DNA of 5,310 bases from an uncultured Lachnospiraceae bacterium. GTDB lineage: Bacteria; Bacillota; Clostridia; Lachnospirales; Lachnospiraceae. The stretch lies in assembly GCA_902783445.1 (NCBI GenBank), contig CACZQX010000118.1, forward strand, positions 1 to 5,310, written 5' to 3'. The translations under genes were made by a program, and so were the position numbers. A model generated the notes under the pieces. The model did not search any database and had not been told where the DNA came from. It worked only from the letters and a program-made list of their open reading frames with translations. This document shows, one piece after another, positions 5,108 to 5,310 of this stretch. Positions within the stretch are counted from its first letter, which is position 1, and every line of letters starts with the position of its first letter.

Positions 5108-5310
5108 TTGACAAAACTATTTAACAATAATAAAGAATCAAGGTTTAAAAGTCTTAAAAATCATTTTAATGGAGATAAGATATCTTTAAAGAATTTACTA
5201 TCCGGATTAAAAACAAAAATGGCGTTGTCATTAATATTTGTTATTTCAGTTCTTTTGATAAATCCATATTATTTAAAAGCACAAGTTTCTTATTACAATG
5301 GTGATGCATA
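5108..5310 (+). CDS. Exported or membrane-anchored protein of unknown function, N-terminus (3' end outside window)
   Basis: The frame is open from TTG at 5108 to the window end, giving 67 residues. A long, basic, Asn-rich cytoplasmic region (residues 1-37, many Lys and no acidic cluster) is followed by a hydrophobic segment (38-51, MALSLIFVISVLLI), then NPYYLKAQVSYYNGD. This is the layout of a long signal peptide with possible cleavage after A58 (L-K-A then Q), or of a single membrane anchor with the body outside. An internal ATG at 5219 (residue 38) would keep only the hydrophobic part and has no convincing ribosome binding site, so TTG is preferred. The gene follows the 292-aa membrane protein by 26 bp and probably shares its transcript. 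Too little is visible to name a family; clostridial cell-wall enzymes often have this type of N-terminus, but that is only a possibility. Confidence 0.8.
   Translation, partial: MTKLFNNNKESRFKSLKNHFNGDKISLKNLLSGLKTKMALSLIFVISVLLINPYYLKAQVSYYNGDA

Overview
The window reads as housekeeping chromosome from a low-GC Gram-positive bacterium, most likely in the Clostridia (Lachnospiraceae or a relative). This rests on the AT-rich sequence, strong AAGGAGG-type ribosome binding sites, sigma-A-like promoters with 17-bp spacers, and the style of the ProRS, type I dehydroquinase and EF-P proteins. The taxon is inferred from these features, since no database could be searched. All supported genes lie on the + strand.

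Positions 2-3223 look like one transcription unit: the 3' end of proS (prolyl-tRNA synthetase), a small flavin reductase-like protein, aroE (shikimate dehydrogenase), and one long gene that fuses type I 3-dehydroquinate dehydratase (AroD) to shikimate kinase (AroK). The gaps are 23, 46 and 9 bp and I see no terminator between the genes. AroE and the AroD-AroK fusion together cover three consecutive shikimate pathway steps, from 3-dehydroquinate to shikimate 3-phosphate. The fused domains perform the first and third of these, and AroE performs the middle one.

Positions 3224-3940 form a separate efp unit. It has its own promoter, a short leader with two abutting inverted repeats, the gene for translation elongation factor P with its conserved loop lysine, and a strong intrinsic terminator.

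Positions 3951-5310 are the least explained part. A near-consensus promoter (TTGACG-N17-TACAAT) begins 10 bp after the efp terminator. It drives a leader of about 215 nt that contains an operator-like dyad at the predicted transcription start, an imperfect direct repeat and alternative pairings. Two genes for exported or membrane-anchored proteins of unknown function follow. The first is 292 aa with one N-terminal membrane segment. The second has a TTG start, a consensus ribosome binding site and a hydrophobic export segment, and it runs off the window. I recognise no family for either. If the window holds something undescribed, this regulated envelope-protein unit is the best candidate. No mobile element, CRISPR array, tRNA or rRNA was seen.
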